Shown: in pieces, positions 53,366-61,939 of the stretch
How positions within the stretch are numbered: the first letter of the stretch is position 1
How the letters are laid out: every line of letters starts with the position of its first letter
Origin: Galbitalea sp036271875
GTDB taxonomy: Bacteria; Actinomycetota; Actinomycetes; Actinomycetales; Microbacteriaceae
Assembly: GCA_036271875.1 (NCBI GenBank)
Contig: DATAZU010000017.1
Span: 181,466-245,465, forward strand
Reading direction: 5' to 3'
DNA: 64,000 bases
Notes under the pieces: generated by a model
What the model was told of the DNA's origin: nothing
Seen by the model: the letters and a program-made list of their open reading frames with translations, nothing else
The model's database searches: none
Translations under genes and position numbers: made by a program

Positions 53366-54874
53366 GCGCGGGTAGCTTTCGTCGACCGCCGGACCTGCCT
53401 TGGGAAGGTCAACCGTGAAGGTCGTGCTGCCCTTGCGTGACTTTACGGTTACTGATCCGTCGTGAGCATCGACGACGGCTTTGACGATCGCCAGACCGAG
53501 CCCCGTACTTCCGGATGTCCGCGCACGCGATGAATCGCCTCGCGCAAATCGCTCGAACAGGTCGTTCTGAACGGACTTCGGAATACCCTGCCCGTTGTCG
53601 TTCACCGTTACTGTCGCAAAGCCGGGACGCAATTCGGCCAGTTCGAGCCTCACCCGTGTACCGGGCGGAGTGTGGACGCGCGCGTTGGCGAGCAGGTTGA
53701 CGAAGACCTGATGGATGCGCTGGCCGTCCGCTTCGATCATGACTGGCTCGCTCGGAACATCCAGTTCCCACTTGTGGTCCGGACCAGCCGCGTGAGCGTC
53801 GCTCAGGCAGTCGACGAGTAGCGAAGTCAGATCCACCGGCGCGGTTTCGATGTCGCGACCAGCATCCAACCGCGCCAATAGCAGCAGATCCTCCACAAGA
53901 GAAGTCATCCGCACCGCTTCGGACTCCACTCGTCCGAGCGAGTGCGTCACATCCTCGGGCAGGTCGTAGTGGCCGCGGCGAGTCAGCTCCGCGTATCCCC
54001 GAATGGATGCCAGTGGTGTTCGCAACTCATGGCTCGCGTCCGCGACAAACTGTCGTACCCGCGACTCACTCGCCTGACGGGCCTGCAGCGCGTTGTCGAC
54101 GTGACCGAGCATCGTGTTGAAAGCGGCGCCAACCTGCCCGACCTCGGTGCGGGTATCGGTGTCAGCCTCGGGGACACGCACGGACAGGTCAACCTCTCCG
54201 CGATCGAGTTCCAGCGACGCCACCTCGGTGGCCGTCGCAGCAACCCGTCGCAGCGGCCGCAGGGCGTACGACACGATGAACCAGGTCGCGAACGCCACGA
54301 GCAGAATGCCCGCAAGGGAGATGCCCCCGAGTGCAAAGGCGAATTGCGCCAGTGTGCTGTTGGTCTGCGACAACGGGTAGGCCGTGTAGCCGTAGTACTT
54401 GACGACAGCACCTGAGCTTGGATCCTGATAGCTCATCAGGTTAGTGCGGATCACGCGAAAATCGCCGAGACCGGGAATGGCGATGTCCTGCGGGAGGTGG
54501 CTGTGCGTCACCTCCGCGATCGGCCTAAGTTGCTTCTGGGTCAGCGTTTGAGTCGAACCGCCCAGCATTCGCGCCGAGAGATTTCCCACAATCGTCTTGC
54601 CGGACGAGTAAGCGGTGATCGAGCCGGGTTCGAGGCCGGTAGGTCCGGCGCCGCCGCCGTTGTCGAAGGTGGGTGCAAACCCTCGGCTCGCCCGCTGTTC
54701 GGCAATGTTCGCCGAACGATGCAGCTGCGCCGAGATCGGATCGGAGAGATTTCCGTACAGCACGAAGACGCTGACGCCCCCGACAACGATGCTCAAGAGG
54801 GTAAAGAGCGCGACGACGCTGACAACCAGTCGCCGGCGCAGGGTCCATGGTGCGCGGCCAAGCCGCAGTTTCAT
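53357..54874 (-). CDS. Sensor histidine kinase (HAMP, OmpR-type partner)
   Basis: The 505-residue inner-membrane kinase has TM1 at about 14-36, an extracytoplasmic sensor with Gly-rich insert (37-175), TM2 at about 178-202, HAMP, a DHp domain with the phospho-acceptor His in ASHELRTPLASI, and a HATPase_c domain with the N box (NLLANARVHTP), NDNGQGIP and STGLGLAIVK. It overlaps the response regulator gene by four bases. The signal is unknown. Confidence 0.95.
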   Translation of the reverse strand: MKLRLGRAPWTLRRRLVVSVVALFTLLSIVVGGVSVFVLYGNLSDPISAQLHRSANIAEQRASRGFAPTFDNGGGAGPTGLEPGSITAYSSGKTIVGNLSARMLGGSTQTLTQKQLRPIAEVTHSHLPQDIAIPGLGDFRVIRTNLMSYQDPSSGAVVKYYGYTAYPLSQTNSTLAQFAFALGGISLAGILLVAFATWFIVSYALRPLRRVAATATEVASLELDRGEVDLSVRVPEADTDTRTEVGQVGAAFNTMLGHVDNALQARQASESRVRQFVADASHELRTPLASIRGYAELTRRGHYDLPEDVTHSLGRVESEAVRMTSLVEDLLLLARLDAGRDIETAPVDLTSLLVDCLSDAHAAGPDHKWELDVPSEPVMIEADGQRIHQVFVNLLANARVHTPPGTRVRLELAELRPGFATVTVNDNGQGIPKSVQNDLFERFARGDSSRARTSGSTGLGLAIVKAVVDAHDGSVTVKSRKGSTTFTVDLPKAGPAVDESYPRSA

Positions 54875-55635
54875 CGCGTCGGTTTCAGAATGTATCCCAC
54901 GCCGCGAACGGTGTGGATCATCGGGGGGCGTCCGGCGTCGATCTTCTTGCGAAGGTAGGAAATGTAGATCTCAACGACGCTCGACTTGCCGCCGAAGTCG
55001 TAGCTCCACACCCGATCGAGAATCTGCATCTTGCTGACAACGCGACGCGCGTTACGCATCAGGTAGCGAAGCAGCTCGAACTCGGTGGCCGTGAGGTCGA
55101 TGAGCTCGCCGTCGCGACGCACCTCGTAGCTGTCCTCGTCAAGCTCCAGGTCACCAACCTCGATGTGCGAGTCCGCGGAGTCGTCGACGGTCATCCCCGA
55201 GCGACGGATGAGACCGCGTAGTCGAGCGACGAGTTCCTCGAGACTGAACGGCTTGGTGACATAGTCGTCTCCCCCAACCGTGAGACCGGCGATGCGATCA
55301 TCGACGGAGTCCTTCGCCGTGAGAAACAGGATGGGCGTTTGGTTGCCGTCCGCGCGCAGACGCTGCAGCACCTGCAGGCCGTCGATGTCGGGAAGCATGA
55401 TGTCGAGCACAATGATGTCCGGCCGGAACTCACGCACGACGCTCAGTGCCTTCTGTCCGTCCGGTGCCAGTCGAACATCCCAACCTTCATAGCGAAGTGC
55501 CATCGACAACAGGTCGGTGAGCGAGTCCTCGTCGTCAACGACGACGGCGCGAATGGGGCTGCCGTCTGGCCGGCGCAGTCGCGGCTGGCTTGCGTTTGCG
55601 GTGGTGTGCAGCGACGGCGCGGGATGGATGCTCAT
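54871..55635 (-). CDS. OmpR/PhoB-family response regulator
   Basis: The 254-residue protein has a 26-residue N-terminal extension, a receiver domain with acidic pair Asp34-Asp35, phospho-acceptor Asp78 in IIVLDIMLPD, and Lys in YVTKPF. The winged-helix DNA-binding domain (about 155-250) ends VRGVGYILKPTR. It resembles TrcR-like regulators of actinobacteria. It is the first gene of the two-component operon. Confidence 0.96.
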   Translation of the reverse strand: MSIHPAPSLHTTANASQPRLRRPDGSPIRAVVVDDEDSLTDLLSMALRYEGWDVRLAPDGQKALSVVREFRPDIIVLDIMLPDIDGLQVLQRLRADGNQTPILFLTAKDSVDDRIAGLTVGGDDYVTKPFSLEELVARLRGLIRRSGMTVDDSADSHIEVGDLELDEDSYEVRRDGELIDLTATEFELLRYLMRNARRVVSKMQILDRVWSYDFGGKSSVVEIYISYLRKKIDAGRPPMIHTVRGVGYILKPTR

Positions 55636-55709
55636 AGTTCCAGTATTGGGAACTTTCTATGAGCGGGCTGAGAAGGGCGAGCCCTGCGGGTTTCGCGCTT
55701 TCCGTGAAG

Positions 55710-55805
55710 CTAGTGATCGGCGCGGCGGTGGCTGCCCGCGGCAACGACGAAGAAGATCGAGCCGAGTAGCGCGCACAGCCCCATGGCCATTACGAAGACA
55801 ATCAT
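55710..55805 (-). CDS. 31-residue single-TM membrane peptide
   Basis: ATG at 55805 preceded by AAGGGA encodes a peptide with a hydrophobic segment MIVFVMAMGLCALLGSIFF (first 19 residues) and a charged tail GSHRRADH. The hydrophobicity pattern, start context and position upstream of the response regulator on the same strand make chance less likely. No family is recognised. It could be a small modulator of the adjacent sensor kinase. Confidence 0.5.
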   Translation of the reverse strand: MIVFVMAMGLCALLGSIFFVVAAGSHRRADH

Positions 55806-56083
55806 GATTCCCTTAGGGAAGCGGAATGTTCGGGTTCCGCTTTCGAAGGGAAAGCTAGGTTTACTTCCCCCACGGTCAAAAATACGGGGTACAAATCGTG
55901 TCGGTCAATAGGGGGACATACCCCCAGATGAGGGCGCGCGGCGCGCTGGAGCTAAGAGCAAAGGTGATTTCTCGCCTTTGGCGCGGCGCCGACGACCGTC
56001 CCGGTCGTCGGAATCCCTTCGAGAACCTCAGTGACCGCTCTGCGTCAATGAGCCCATACGTCGGCTGCCCGGGAGAGAATGCA
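55806..56083. other. Divergent intergenic region with hairpin
   Basis: It contains a stem-loop AAGCGGAA / TTCCGCTT (55819-55842) and AT-richer promoter-like DNA around 55850-55925. An open plus-strand frame from 55898 is in phase with the YqaJ-like gene but shows no similarity to that family before about residue 60. Confidence 0.5.
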
Positions 56084-56710
56084 TTGGTGACACTCGCGCA
56101 TCCCACCCTCGACCTGTGGGAGGAGCCTGCGCCCGATCATCGTGATCGTGTCGTGGCCAACTCGGCCAATCGCATCGAATGGCTGAGGGCGCGCAGCCGC
56201 GGCGTCACCGCAACGGACGTTGCGCGCCTCTCGAGCGCGAGGGCGCTGCAGGCGGTCGCCCTCGAGAAGATGAGTGGCACGGGCTTTGGTGGCAACGCGT
56301 TCACCGATCACGGGCGGGCGCGCGAGCCGGAAATCGCGCGCTGGGTGCTTGCAACGCACGGCATCGCACCGAGCTCGGATCTTTACCACGCGCACGGCCA
56401 GCCGTTGCATCTGGCAACGCCGGATGGCGTGGCGGCACGGGGCTCGAACGTCGTGCTGTGCGAGATCAAGACCACGTCGCACGCGTGGCGCAGCATCCCG
56501 CGCGGCTACCTGCGGCAGGTGTGGTGGCAACAGTACGTTCTCGGCGCCGAGCGCACACTCGTGGTCTGGGAGGAGCACCAGGACTTCGTGCCGGTCGAGC
56601 GGGAGCCGCAGGTGCGCTGGGTAGAGCGCGACGACAATGAGATTCACGTGCTGGTCGGGCTAGCCAATCGACTGCTGGATCTGATGTCGCCGGACTCGTC
56701 GCGTCGCTGA
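56084..56710 (+). CDS. YqaJ-family (lambda-exonuclease-like) nuclease
   Basis: The TTG at 56084, seven bases after GGAGA, is preferred; GTG at 56087 and ATG at 56048 are alternatives. The domain runs ARSRGVTATDVARLSS, then HGRAREPEIARWV, LATPDGVAA and LCEIKTTSHAW, which give the Glu, Asp and Glu-x-Lys of the PD-(D/E)xK exonuclease fold, and ends with WWQQYVLGA. Phage relatives act in recombination with RecT-type annealing proteins, but no phage genes lie nearby. Its role in a chromosomal setting is unclear. Confidence 0.83.
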   Translation: MVTLAHPTLDLWEEPAPDHRDRVVANSANRIEWLRARSRGVTATDVARLSSARALQAVALEKMSGTGFGGNAFTDHGRAREPEIARWVLATHGIAPSSDLYHAHGQPLHLATPDGVAARGSNVVLCEIKTTSHAWRSIPRGYLRQVWWQQYVLGAERTLVVWEEHQDFVPVEREPQVRWVERDDNEIHVLVGLANRLLDLMSPDSSRR

Positions 56711-57378
56711 CCCCGGATCCGTCCGGCCGCGATCACGATCCCGTAGACGACCACCCACGCGATCGCGAGCGTGGTTGCCGTCAGCTCGGCGTTTGCACCG
56801 ATGTCCGTATCGAACCGTGCCAGTGACAGGATGCCGCCGAGCCCCGAGATCACGCCGACCGCAATTGCCATGGTGAGCGAGAATCGGCGAAGTATGCGGT
56901 GGTGTTCCGCAAACGAACACTGCAGCATTGCCCAGCAGGCAGCGAGGAACGCGATGACGGCGCACGTGATGTGCGTGAAGTCCTGTGCATCGAAGGGTGA
57001 CAGGGTCGGCAGCGGGCACTCGTATTTGCAGGTCACCTGCGACGCGACCAGGAAGAAACCACAGGAGATCCAGATCGAGACGGATGGCGTCCACGCGGCG
57101 AGCACGAGAAGTCGGGAACGGATGTCCCTGCCCGCGAAGGCCACGCTGCTGCCTCCCGCGACGATGAACAAGAGGGCGACCTCGAACATCCGCGCCGTTG
57201 GCACGCCGGTTGCGCCCAGTTCACTGACGTACACGCTGGAACCGCCATACTCCACGCGCGCTACCAAGATCAAAACGAGTGCAACGGTTACGAGCGCGGC
57301 CCCGAGAATCGATGCGACAACGTCTGCGACTGCGCCCCGACTCATGCCGCCGGGAACTTCATCAGGTCTGCGGGCCAT
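56644..57378 (-). CDS. DUF998-type membrane protein
   Basis: The 244-residue integral membrane protein has about six TM segments, beginning VASILGAALVTVALVLILVA-like (about 22-41), with Cys residues in an external loop (TCKYECPLPT). The pattern is that of DUF998 proteins, function unknown. Its stop lies inside the 3' end of the YqaJ-like gene (67-bp convergent overlap), and its start overlaps the next gene's end by 17 bases. Confidence 0.75.
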   Translation of the reverse strand: MARRPDEVPGGMSRGAVADVVASILGAALVTVALVLILVARVEYGGSSVYVSELGATGVPTARMFEVALLFIVAGGSSVAFAGRDIRSRLLVLAAWTPSVSIWISCGFFLVASQVTCKYECPLPTLSPFDAQDFTHITCAVIAFLAACWAMLQCSFAEHHRILRRFSLTMAIAVGVISGLGGILSLARFDTDIGANAELTATTLAIAWVVVYGIVIAAGRIRGQRRDESGDIRSSSRLASPTST

Positions 57379-58048
57379 TCCACTTTCGAGACGCCGCGAT
57401 GAAGAGCGCGGACATCCCGAGGACCACCACGGTGATCAGCACGATGTAGAACGCCACGGAGAACCAGCCCTCGTGGGCGAGCGACGGATCCAGGAACGGG
57501 TAGGGGTAGAAGGGCTTGCCGTTCAGCGTGTCGTGCACGGTGAAGGGCGCCCGAATCATGGTGTAAATCAGCCAGACGATCGGGAACACGATGACGGCGC
57601 GAAGGGTGCGCCAGGCCAGTGCGGTTCGCCCCGGTGCAATAAACCAGTCCAGCACGATGTACGCGCAGGCAATAACGTGCAGCACTTCATTCGACCACTC
57701 GACCGTGGATCCCTGCGGAAGTTCGACACCCCGAAGCAACAGGTTGTACACAACCAGCGTCACGGCCATGTAGGTCACCACGATGACTCGAAACACGGTG
57801 TACCAGCGAGGGTCGGGCTTCCTGGCGAAAACCAAAATCGCGCCGATTACGAGCACGACGACGGCACCGACGTTGGAATCGATGGTGAAAAAGCTGAAGA
57901 AGTTCGTGATACCGAACGCCACGCTGAGACCGGTCTTGTTCCAGATTTCGATACTTCGGTCGAGCTGAGCAACCATCGCCGCAACCCCGAGCGCCGCGAA
58001 AAGAATTCGCACGACCGCGATGACGTACCGATAAGCAACGCTGTTCAT
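57362..58048 (-). CDS. Pr6Pr-type membrane protein
   Basis: The 228-residue membrane protein has six TM segments with FGITNFFSFFTIDSNVGAVVV and the VLHVIACAYIVLDWFIAPGR segment, characteristic of the Pr6Pr / FAR-17a-like family. The function in bacteria is not known. It overlaps the DUF998 gene by 17 bases, so the two may be translated together. Confidence 0.8.
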   Translation of the reverse strand: MNSVAYRYVIAVVRILFAALGVAAMVAQLDRSIEIWNKTGLSVAFGITNFFSFFTIDSNVGAVVVLVIGAILVFARKPDPRWYTVFRVIVVTYMAVTLVVYNLLLRGVELPQGSTVEWSNEVLHVIACAYIVLDWFIAPGRTALAWRTLRAVIVFPIVWLIYTMIRAPFTVHDTLNGKPFYPYPFLDPSLAHEGWFSVAFYIVLITVVVLGMSALFIAASRKWNGPQT

Positions 58049-58104
58049 TGGCCTGATCCCCTCGACGACACAGTTCGTTGCCTCATGCTATCGACCGCAA
58101 ACGG

Positions 58105-58689
58105 CTACAGGGTGCGTTCTCGAACGAAGTCGTCTTCCCAGTTTCCGCCGAGCAGGAAGCGCTTGGTGCCGACCAGCGCGAATCCCTGCTTCTCGTAGAA
58201 CCGATTCGCCCGCGCGTTTTCCTGGTTGACGCCCAACCAAATCCCGGCGGCTGCACGATCGGATGCCGCGGCGATCGACGCATCGACAAGCGCGCCGGCG
58301 ACGCCGGAACCGTGGTGACCCTCGAGCACGTACACCTTGCTGAGTTCGGATGTCGGATGCAGCGTGATCGCGGAAAGGACGTCAGGATCCGCTGGCTCGC
58401 CGAAGTTCACCATGGTGTACCCCGCCGGATGATCGTCGACAACCGCGAGGAACAGGGCGCGATTCGGATCGACCAGGTAACTGGCAAAGCTGGTTTCACT
58501 CAGGGTCGTGGCGAGAAAGTCATCGATCGACTCCTGCGCGGTCCCGCGCGGGCACGCGAGCCCGAAGGTCGCGACGGCCAGCGCGTGCAGTGCCGCCGCA
58601 TCCTCGGTGCCCGCTCGCCGAATCTCCAATACCGGTTGTGCAGGTATCTCGCCCGAAAACGGCTCCGGATCCCAGTGAATCTGTGACAT
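58105..58689 (-). CDS. GNAT-family N-acetyltransferase
   Basis: From the ATG at 58689 the enzyme has 194 residues, with LEIRRAGTEDAAALHALA at the N-terminus of the fold, the acetyl-CoA loop EGHHGSGVAGALVDA (about 121-135), and NARANRFYEKQGFALVGTK at the end. The substrate is unknown. It is separated from rplA by a terminator. Confidence 0.9.
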   Translation of the reverse strand: MSQIHWDPEPFSGEIPAQPVLEIRRAGTEDAAALHALAVATFGLACPRGTAQESIDDFLATTLSETSFASYLVDPNRALFLAVVDDHPAGYTMVNFGEPADPDVLSAITLHPTSELSKVYVLEGHHGSGVAGALVDASIAAASDRAAAGIWLGVNQENARANRFYEKQGFALVGTKRFLLGGNWEDDFVRERTL

Positions 58690-58720
58690 AGCGGCGGAAA
58701 CTCCTGCACAACGGGGCGGA

Positions 58721-58758
58721 AACGAGAAAGGGCCCGCCGAGGCGGACCCTTTCTCGTT
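58721..58758. terminator. Terminator downstream of rplA
   Basis: AACGAGAAAGGG (58721-58732) pairs with CCCTTTCTCGTT (58747-58758), extended by a short GTCCGCC/GGC inner stem. It sits eight bases beyond the rplA stop and upstream of the GNAT gene on the same strand. Confidence 0.85.
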
Positions 58759-58765
58759 GGGACGA

Positions 58766-59455
58766 CTAAATAGCGTTGACGTCGAGCGGGATGCCCGGAC
58801 CGAACGTGGTCGAAACGGTGCCCTTGGTGATGTAGCGACCCTTCGAACTGGACGGCTTCGCGCGAACGACCTCATCGAGCGCTGCCTTGATGTTCTCGGC
58901 GAGCTGCTCGGATGTGAACGCGGCCTTGCCGACGACGAAGTGCACGTTGGAGTGCTTGTCGACGCGGAACTCGATCTTGCCGCCCTTGATGTCGGAAACG
59001 GCCTTGGCGACATCCGTCGTCACGGTACCGGTCTTCGGGTTCGGCATGAGGCCTCGCGGTCCAAGAACCTTTCCGAGGCGACCGACCTGACCCATGAGCT
59101 CGGGCGTTGAGACCGCGGAGTCAAAGTTCGTATACCCGCCGGCCACCTTGTCGATGAGCTCGGCGCCGCCGACCTCGTCAGCGCCGGCCGCAATTGCGGC
59201 CTCGGCTGCCGGGCCGGTCGCGAACACGAGGACACGAGCCGTCTTACCGGTTCCGTGCGGCAGGATGACGGTGCCGCGCACCATCTGATCCGCCTTGCGC
59301 GGGTCGACCCCGAGCTTCAGCGCGACCTCAACGGTCGAGTCGAACTTCTTCGAGCCGGTCTCGCGAGCGACTCCAACGGCCTCGGCGGGGCTGTAGAAAC
59401 GACCCTCTTCGATCTTCTCTGCTGCGGCGCGATATGCCTTCGATTTCTGAACCAT
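58766..59455 (-). CDS. rplA: 50S ribosomal protein L1
   Basis: L1 binds 23S rRNA at the E-site stalk and helps tRNA release. The 229-residue protein has the expected KFDSTVEVALKLGVDPRKADQMVRGTV-type N-terminal domain and the GRLGKVLGPRGLMPNPKTGTV signature (about 120-140). It overlaps rplK by one base. Confidence 0.98.
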   Translation of the reverse strand: MVQKSKAYRAAAEKIEEGRFYSPAEAVGVARETGSKKFDSTVEVALKLGVDPRKADQMVRGTVILPHGTGKTARVLVFATGPAAEAAIAAGADEVGGAELIDKVAGGYTNFDSAVSTPELMGQVGRLGKVLGPRGLMPNPKTGTVTTDVAKAVSDIKGGKIEFRVDKHSNVHFVVGKAAFTSEQLAENIKAALDEVVRAKPSSSKGRYITKGTVSTTFGPGIPLDVNAI

Positions 59456-59886
59456 TATGCGTCCACCGTGATCCCCATCGAACGCGCAGTGCCCTCGATA
59501 ATCTTCATTGCGGCCTCGACGTCGTTCGCGTTGAGGTCGACCTGCTTCTGCTCCGCGATCGCGCGGACCTGGTCCTTGGTGAGCTTCGCGACTTTGACCG
59601 TATGAGGAGTCGATGACCCCTTCTGCACGCCGGCCGCCTTCTTGATGAGCTCCGCTGCCGGCGGGGTCTTCAGGATGAACGTGAACGAGCGGTCCTCGTA
59701 GACGGTGATCTCAACCGGAATGACGTTGCCGCGCTGCGACTCGGTCGCGGCGTTGTACGCCTTGCAGAACTCCATGATGTTAACGCCGTGCTGACCCAGC
59801 GCCGGGCCGATTGGCGGGGCGGGATTGGCGGCGCCGGCCTGGATCTGAAGCTTAATCAGACCCGTGACCTTCTTTTTCGGTGCCAT
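59455..59886 (-). CDS. rplK: 50S ribosomal protein L11
   Basis: L11 binds the GTPase-associated centre of 23S rRNA. The 143-residue protein has KLQIQAGAANPAPPIGPALGQHGVNIM at the N-terminus and ends ARSMGITVDA, the family signature. It lies 146 bases after nusG, with a hairpin repeat in between. Confidence 0.98.
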   Translation of the reverse strand: MAPKKKVTGLIKLQIQAGAANPAPPIGPALGQHGVNIMEFCKAYNAATESQRGNVIPVEITVYEDRSFTFILKTPPAAELIKKAAGVQKGSSTPHTVKVAKLTKDQVRAIAEQKQVDLNANDVEAAMKIIEGTARSMGITVDA

Positions 59887-59911
59887 TGTTGTTCTCTTTT
59901 CATTTCGTGCC

Positions 59912-59970
59912 CTTCGACGGGCTCAGGGACCGAGGTCCTTGCGAACGCTTGGTCGCTGAGCTTGTCGAAG
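59912..59970. repeat. Hairpin of the dispersed CTGAGCTTGTCGAAG family
   Basis: CTTCGACGGGCTCAGGGACC (59912-59931) pairs with GGTCGCTGAGCTTGTCGAAG (59951-59970), 17 of 20 positions matching. The 3' arm recurs at 11150-11169. It lies between nusG and rplK and could attenuate or process their message. Confidence 0.8.
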
Positions 59971-60032
59971 CGCGCTCCCGTCATCCGATCGGATGCGGTG
60001 GTTTATGCAAACTCGACGAGTTTAGCTGAGTT

Positions 60033-61076
60033 TTAGAGCTTGGTTACCTGCTCAAACGAAAGCTCGACCGGCGTCTCACGCTCGAACAACGAAACGAGCA
60101 CCGTGAGCTTGCCGCTCTCCGGCTTGATCTCGCTGATCGTTCCCGGCAGGCCCGCGAACGAACCTTCCTTGATCGTGATGGTCTCGCCGATTTCGAAGTC
60201 AACCTCGGCAGGGATGATGCGCGCGGCGGTCTTGCCCTTGCCGCCGGACGACTTGCTCGTCGGCGCCTCGACGACCTGAACAAGGCTCTTCAGCATGTTG
60301 AAGGCCTCCTCGAACCGCAGCGGTGTCGGATTGTGCGAGTTGCCGACGAAGCCGGTAACGCCGGGCGTGTGGCGAACGACAGACCAGCTGTCCTCGTTGA
60401 GGTCCATGTTGACGAGCACGTAGCCGGGGATGCGAACGCGGTTGACCAGCTTGCGCTGCCCGTTCTTGATCTCGACGACATCTTCCATCGGCACCTCAAC
60501 CTGGAAAACATAGTCCTCCATGGCCATCGACACGCGACGGTTCTCGATGTTCTGCTTCACCCGCTTCTCGAAGCCGGCATATGAGTGGATGACGTACCAC
60601 TTACCTGGCTTGGCACGCAGTTCGTCACGGAACGCCTCGTATGGATCGGCCTCCGGGGTCTCGTCGCCCTCCGCCGCTTCGTCGTCATCACCCAGTTCCG
60701 GACCGTCATATGGAGTGACATCCGGAACCTCTTCGGCCTCGAGCTCCTCTTCGACCTCTTCCTCGTCCTCTGTGGCGAAGATCGCGGCCTCGGCATCATC
60801 GATGGTCTTCACTTCGAGGGCCTCGTCGACCAGGGCATCCGCCTCGGGGTCGGTCGCGGCATCCAGCGCCTCGAGGAGACCGGCAATATCGCCCCCGTCC
60901 GAGCCAGCACCGTCGTCGTCATCGTCTTCATCTTCGACGTGAAGCGCGACCTGCTCGGCCGGGTTCTCGGAATCGTCGGCCAACTCGAGGACGTTGCCCT
61001 CCTGGGCCTCATCCTCTTCGGAAGACTGCTCAGCGGCCGTCCCGAGTTCGATATCCCGGCGGTCAGACTCAGACAC
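60033..61076 (-). CDS. nusG: Transcription termination/antitermination factor NusG, with acidic N-terminal extension
   Basis: NusG binds RNA polymerase and couples it to Rho and ribosomes. Of 347 residues, the first about 155 are very acidic and low in complexity (EEDEAQEGN..., EDEDDDDD, EEVEEELEAEE). The NGN domain then starts at about KWYVIHSYAGFEKRV and the KOW domain ends the protein (FAGLPGTISEI...). Extended NusG proteins are known in actinobacteria. It is the second gene after secE. Confidence 0.97.
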   Translation of the reverse strand: MSESDRRDIELGTAAEQSSEEDEAQEGNVLELADDSENPAEQVALHVEDEDDDDDGAGSDGGDIAGLLEALDAATDPEADALVDEALEVKTIDDAEAAIFATEDEEEVEEELEAEEVPDVTPYDGPELGDDDEAAEGDETPEADPYEAFRDELRAKPGKWYVIHSYAGFEKRVKQNIENRRVSMAMEDYVFQVEVPMEDVVEIKNGQRKLVNRVRIPGYVLVNMDLNEDSWSVVRHTPGVTGFVGNSHNPTPLRFEEAFNMLKSLVQVVEAPTSKSSGGKGKTAARIIPAEVDFEIGETITIKEGSFAGLPGTISEIKPESGKLTVLVSLFERETPVELSFEQVTKL

Positions 61077-61167
61077 GTAAATCTCATTTCATCTTGTTGG
61101 TAACAGAAGGTGGTCCGGCATGGGCCGGAAACTCGTTGGCGCGATCAGCGAGACGTCGCTGCCGGTG

Positions 61168-61449
61168 CTAACTGGTGGGGGCGCCGAACAGCCAGTTCAC
61201 GAGGAACGAAAATCCGGTGTCGAGGCCGTAGACCAGCGCCATCATGACGCAGACGAAGACCAGCACGACCCCGGTGTACCCGAACAGTTCGCGACGGGTC
61301 GGTGTGACGACCTTGCGCAGTTCGATGAACACCTGGCGGATGAACAGCGAGATGCGAGCAAACGGCCCACGCCTCTCGGCGCGTTCCTTCCGCGCGTTGG
61401 CGACGATGTCCTCGCTGGGTTCGTCGATCACTTTGCGTGCCACACTCAC
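61168..61449 (-). CDS. secE: Preprotein translocase subunit SecE
   Basis: This is the essential single-TM clamp of the SecYEG channel. In the 93-residue protein, an amphipathic region with RISLFIRQVFIELRKVVTPTRRELFGYT (about 33-60) precedes the TM segment (about 61-85). The tRNA-Trp gene lies 23 bases upstream on the same strand, and nusG follows downstream, the normal order. Confidence 0.96.
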   Translation of the reverse strand: MSVARKVIDEPSEDIVANARKERAERRGPFARISLFIRQVFIELRKVVTPTRRELFGYTGVVLVFVCVMMALVYGLDTGFSFLVNWLFGAPTS

Positions 61450-61472
61450 AACCTTTCACTGCATTGCACCTG

Positions 61473-61545
61473 CAGGGCGGACAGGACTTGAACCTGCAAC
61501 CTGCGGTTTTGGAGACCGCTGCTCTACCAATTGAGCCACCGCCCT
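61473..61545 (-). tRNA. tRNA-Trp, anticodon CCA
   Basis: Read on the minus strand: acceptor AGGGCGG/CCGCCCT, D-arm GGCTCAATTGGTAGAGC, anticodon stem GCGGT/ACCGC with loop CTCCAAA (anticodon CCA), and T-arm CAGGTTCAAGTCCTG. The 3' CCA is not encoded. Position directly upstream of secE is classical for Gram-positives. Confidence 0.97.
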
Positions 61546-61939
61546 ATGCGCCCGCTCTCACTATCGAAAGCTTCTGCACGGTGGGATGAAATCAGCCCGG
61601 CAGATCCGCGCACCCAAAAGTTTCCGGGCACGCAAAAGCTTGGCAGATTTCAACCACCTCGACCAGTGTACGGCATCCGAATGGGGGGCAATATTCGTCG
61701 AAAAAGCCGCGTCATAAATCCGAGGGGCATAGGTCTCTTCTGGTAACCACAGGTTCTAACCAAACCGAAATAACCACAAGCACTACCAACAACTGGCGAA
61801 GCGAAGCGAAAGATCAGGTAAGAGTCGCTCGCCTCAATAGCGATATCGGGGATCATCCCTCGGCTAGCGCTTCATTGAGGGGTCGGCGCCGACCGTTTCT
61901 CTCGCTTCCTCGTCCGCAAGGATCAGGAAGGTACCCGCC
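61546..61939. other. Divergent promoter region between tRNA-Trp and the surface protein gene
   Basis: About 390 bases without a gene. It includes AT-richer DNA (61700-61830), a perfect 14-nt palindrome GGTCGGCGCCGACC (61884-61897), and an AGGAAGG ribosome site before the GTG at 61940. It must carry the promoters for tRNA-Trp-secE-nusG and for the downstream gene. I could not match it to a known riboswitch. Confidence 0.6.

Noticed and set aside
61546..61939. Riboswitch upstream of the surface protein gene
   Set aside because: I could not find the conserved core of any riboswitch class I know; the 14-nt palindrome alone is insufficient.
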